Shown here: in pieces, positions 5,798-6,509 of the stretch
How the letters are laid out: the number at the start of each line of letters is the position of its first letter
Numbering within the stretch: position 1 is the first letter of the stretch
Assembly (NCBI GenBank): GCA_900552305.1
Contig: URZD01000123.1
Span: 1-6,509 of the forward strand
Source of the DNA: an uncultured Eubacteriales bacterium
Lineage (GTDB): Bacteria; Bacillota; Clostridia; Monoglobales; Monoglobaceae
DNA length: 6,509 nt
Direction: 5' to 3'
Notes under the pieces: model-generated
The model's database searches: none
What the model was told of the DNA's origin: nothing
The model's input: the letters and a program-made list of their open reading frames with translations, nothing else
Translations under genes and position numbers: made by a program

Positions 5798-6509
5798 TCA
5801 GTCAACCTTCGGCAGTGTTGCAAAGCTCTTTTCAAGCTCCGCATCGGTCGGAATGTAATCCGACATCTCGCCGTCATTGAATTTCTGGTACGCAACCATG
5901 TCAAAGTAGCCTGTGCCGGTTAAGCCGAATACAATCGTCTTTTCCTCGCCGGTTTCCTTACACTTCAGCGCTTCGTCAATCGCGGCGCGTATAGCGTGGC
6001 TGCTTTCCGGTGCGGGGAGGATTCCCTCGACGCGCGCAAACTGCTCCGCCGCCTTGAATACGTTTGTTTGTTCAACCGAAACAGCCTCCATATATCCGTC
6101 ATGATAGAGCTGCGACAGTATACCGCTCATGCCGTGGTAGCGCAGACCGCCCGCGTGATTTGCCGACGGAATGAATCCACTGCCGAGAGTGTACATTTTC
6201 TGGAGCGGGCAAACCTTTCCCGTGTCGCAGAAGTCATACGCGAATTTTCCGCGGGTAAAGCTCGGACACGATGCAGGCTCAACCGCGATAATTCTGTAAT
6301 CAGCCTCGCCGCGCAGCTTTTTGCCCATGAACGGCGAAATAAGTCCGCCGAGGTTGCTGCCGCCGCCCGCGCAGCCTATAATAATGTCCGGCTTTATGCC
6401 GTACTTGTCAAGAGCCGTCATCGTTTCAAGCCCTATGATCGACTGATGCAGCAATACCTGTGAAAGCACCGAGCCGAGAACATATCTGTATCCCTCGTGC
6501 GTGACGGCT
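5798..6509 (-). CDS. trpB: TrpB2-type tryptophan synthase beta-like PLP enzyme, N-terminus cut by the window edge
   Basis: The frame stays open to the window edge, so the GTG at 6469 is internal; 236 residues are visible of an expected 400-450. Numbering from the first full codon, the visible landmarks are YVLGSVLSQVLLHQ (9-22), the PLP-phosphate loop GCAGGGSN (45-52), VEPASCPSFTRGKFAYDF (76-93), KMYTLGSGFIP, HAGGLRYHG (118-126) and EGILPAPESSHA, whose Glu168 matches the conserved cofactor-region glutamate of TrpB. The HAGGLRYHG and YDFxDT segments mark the TrpB2 branch rather than the TrpA-partnered TrpB1. The Schiff-base lysine lies in the missing part. Such enzymes condense indole and serine to tryptophan and are often encoded away from a trp operon; here no trpA or other trp gene lies downstream. 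It is convergent with the repressor gene and ends at its own terminator. Some TrpB2 homologues may use other substrates, so the exact reaction is inferred. Confidence 0.93.
   Translation of the reverse strand, partial: AVTHEGYRYVLGSVLSQVLLHQSIIGLETMTALDKYGIKPDIIIGCAGGGSNLGGLISPFMGKKLRGEADYRIIAVEPASCPSFTRGKFAYDFCDTGKVCPLQKMYTLGSGFIPSANHAGGLRYHGMSGILSQLYHDGYMEAVSVEQTNVFKAAEQFARVEGILPAPESSHAIRAAIDEALKCKETGEEKTIVFGLTGTGYFDMVAYQKFNDGEMSDYIPTDAELEKSFATLPKVD

Overview
The window looks like a chromosomal segment of an anaerobic Bacillota, probably a gut-type Clostridia. The signs are an oxygen-sensitive glycyl radical enzyme, a PepV-type M20 dipeptidase (a family mainly of low-GC Gram-positives), AAGGAG/GGGGTGA ribosome binding sites, very AT-rich intergenic DNA and textbook TTGACA/TATAAT-like promoters. 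No ribosomal or other phylogenetic marker is present, so this placement is inference.

Left part (1-3955, + strand): a tightly packed three-gene operon. It holds the C-terminal two thirds of a PFL-like glycyl radical enzyme, then a lysine-type phosphotriesterase-family metallohydrolase (stop and start share one base, TAATG), then a PepV-like M20 metallopeptidase (26-base overlap). A strong intrinsic terminator follows. All active-site residues I looked for are intact, so these are probably live enzymes of one catabolic route: radical chemistry on a small substrate, then two hydrolytic steps. The substrate cannot be read from the sequence.

Middle (about 3960-4600): a degraded stretch. It holds the C-terminal piece of an ABC exporter ATPase on the minus strand, with signature, Walker B and H-loop but no Walker A, and two inverted repeats.

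Regulatory module (4603-5717): a divergent pair. Rightward is an XRE/S24 repressor of the self-cleaving LexA/CI type. Leftward is a 42-residue hydrophobic basic protein with an excellent ribosome binding site. The space between holds two back-to-back sigma-A-type promoters and three copies of an 11-base element, CGAAACTTTTT. One copy lies exactly in the spacer of the leftward promoter, one abuts the -35 of the rightward promoter, and one is in the leader of the small gene. This reads as an inducible switch whose output is a tiny membrane protein.

Right part (5742-6509, minus strand): the C-terminal half of a TrpB2-type, PLP-dependent tryptophan synthase beta-like enzyme, with its own terminator, convergent with the repressor gene. 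Its N-terminus and catalytic lysine lie beyond the window.
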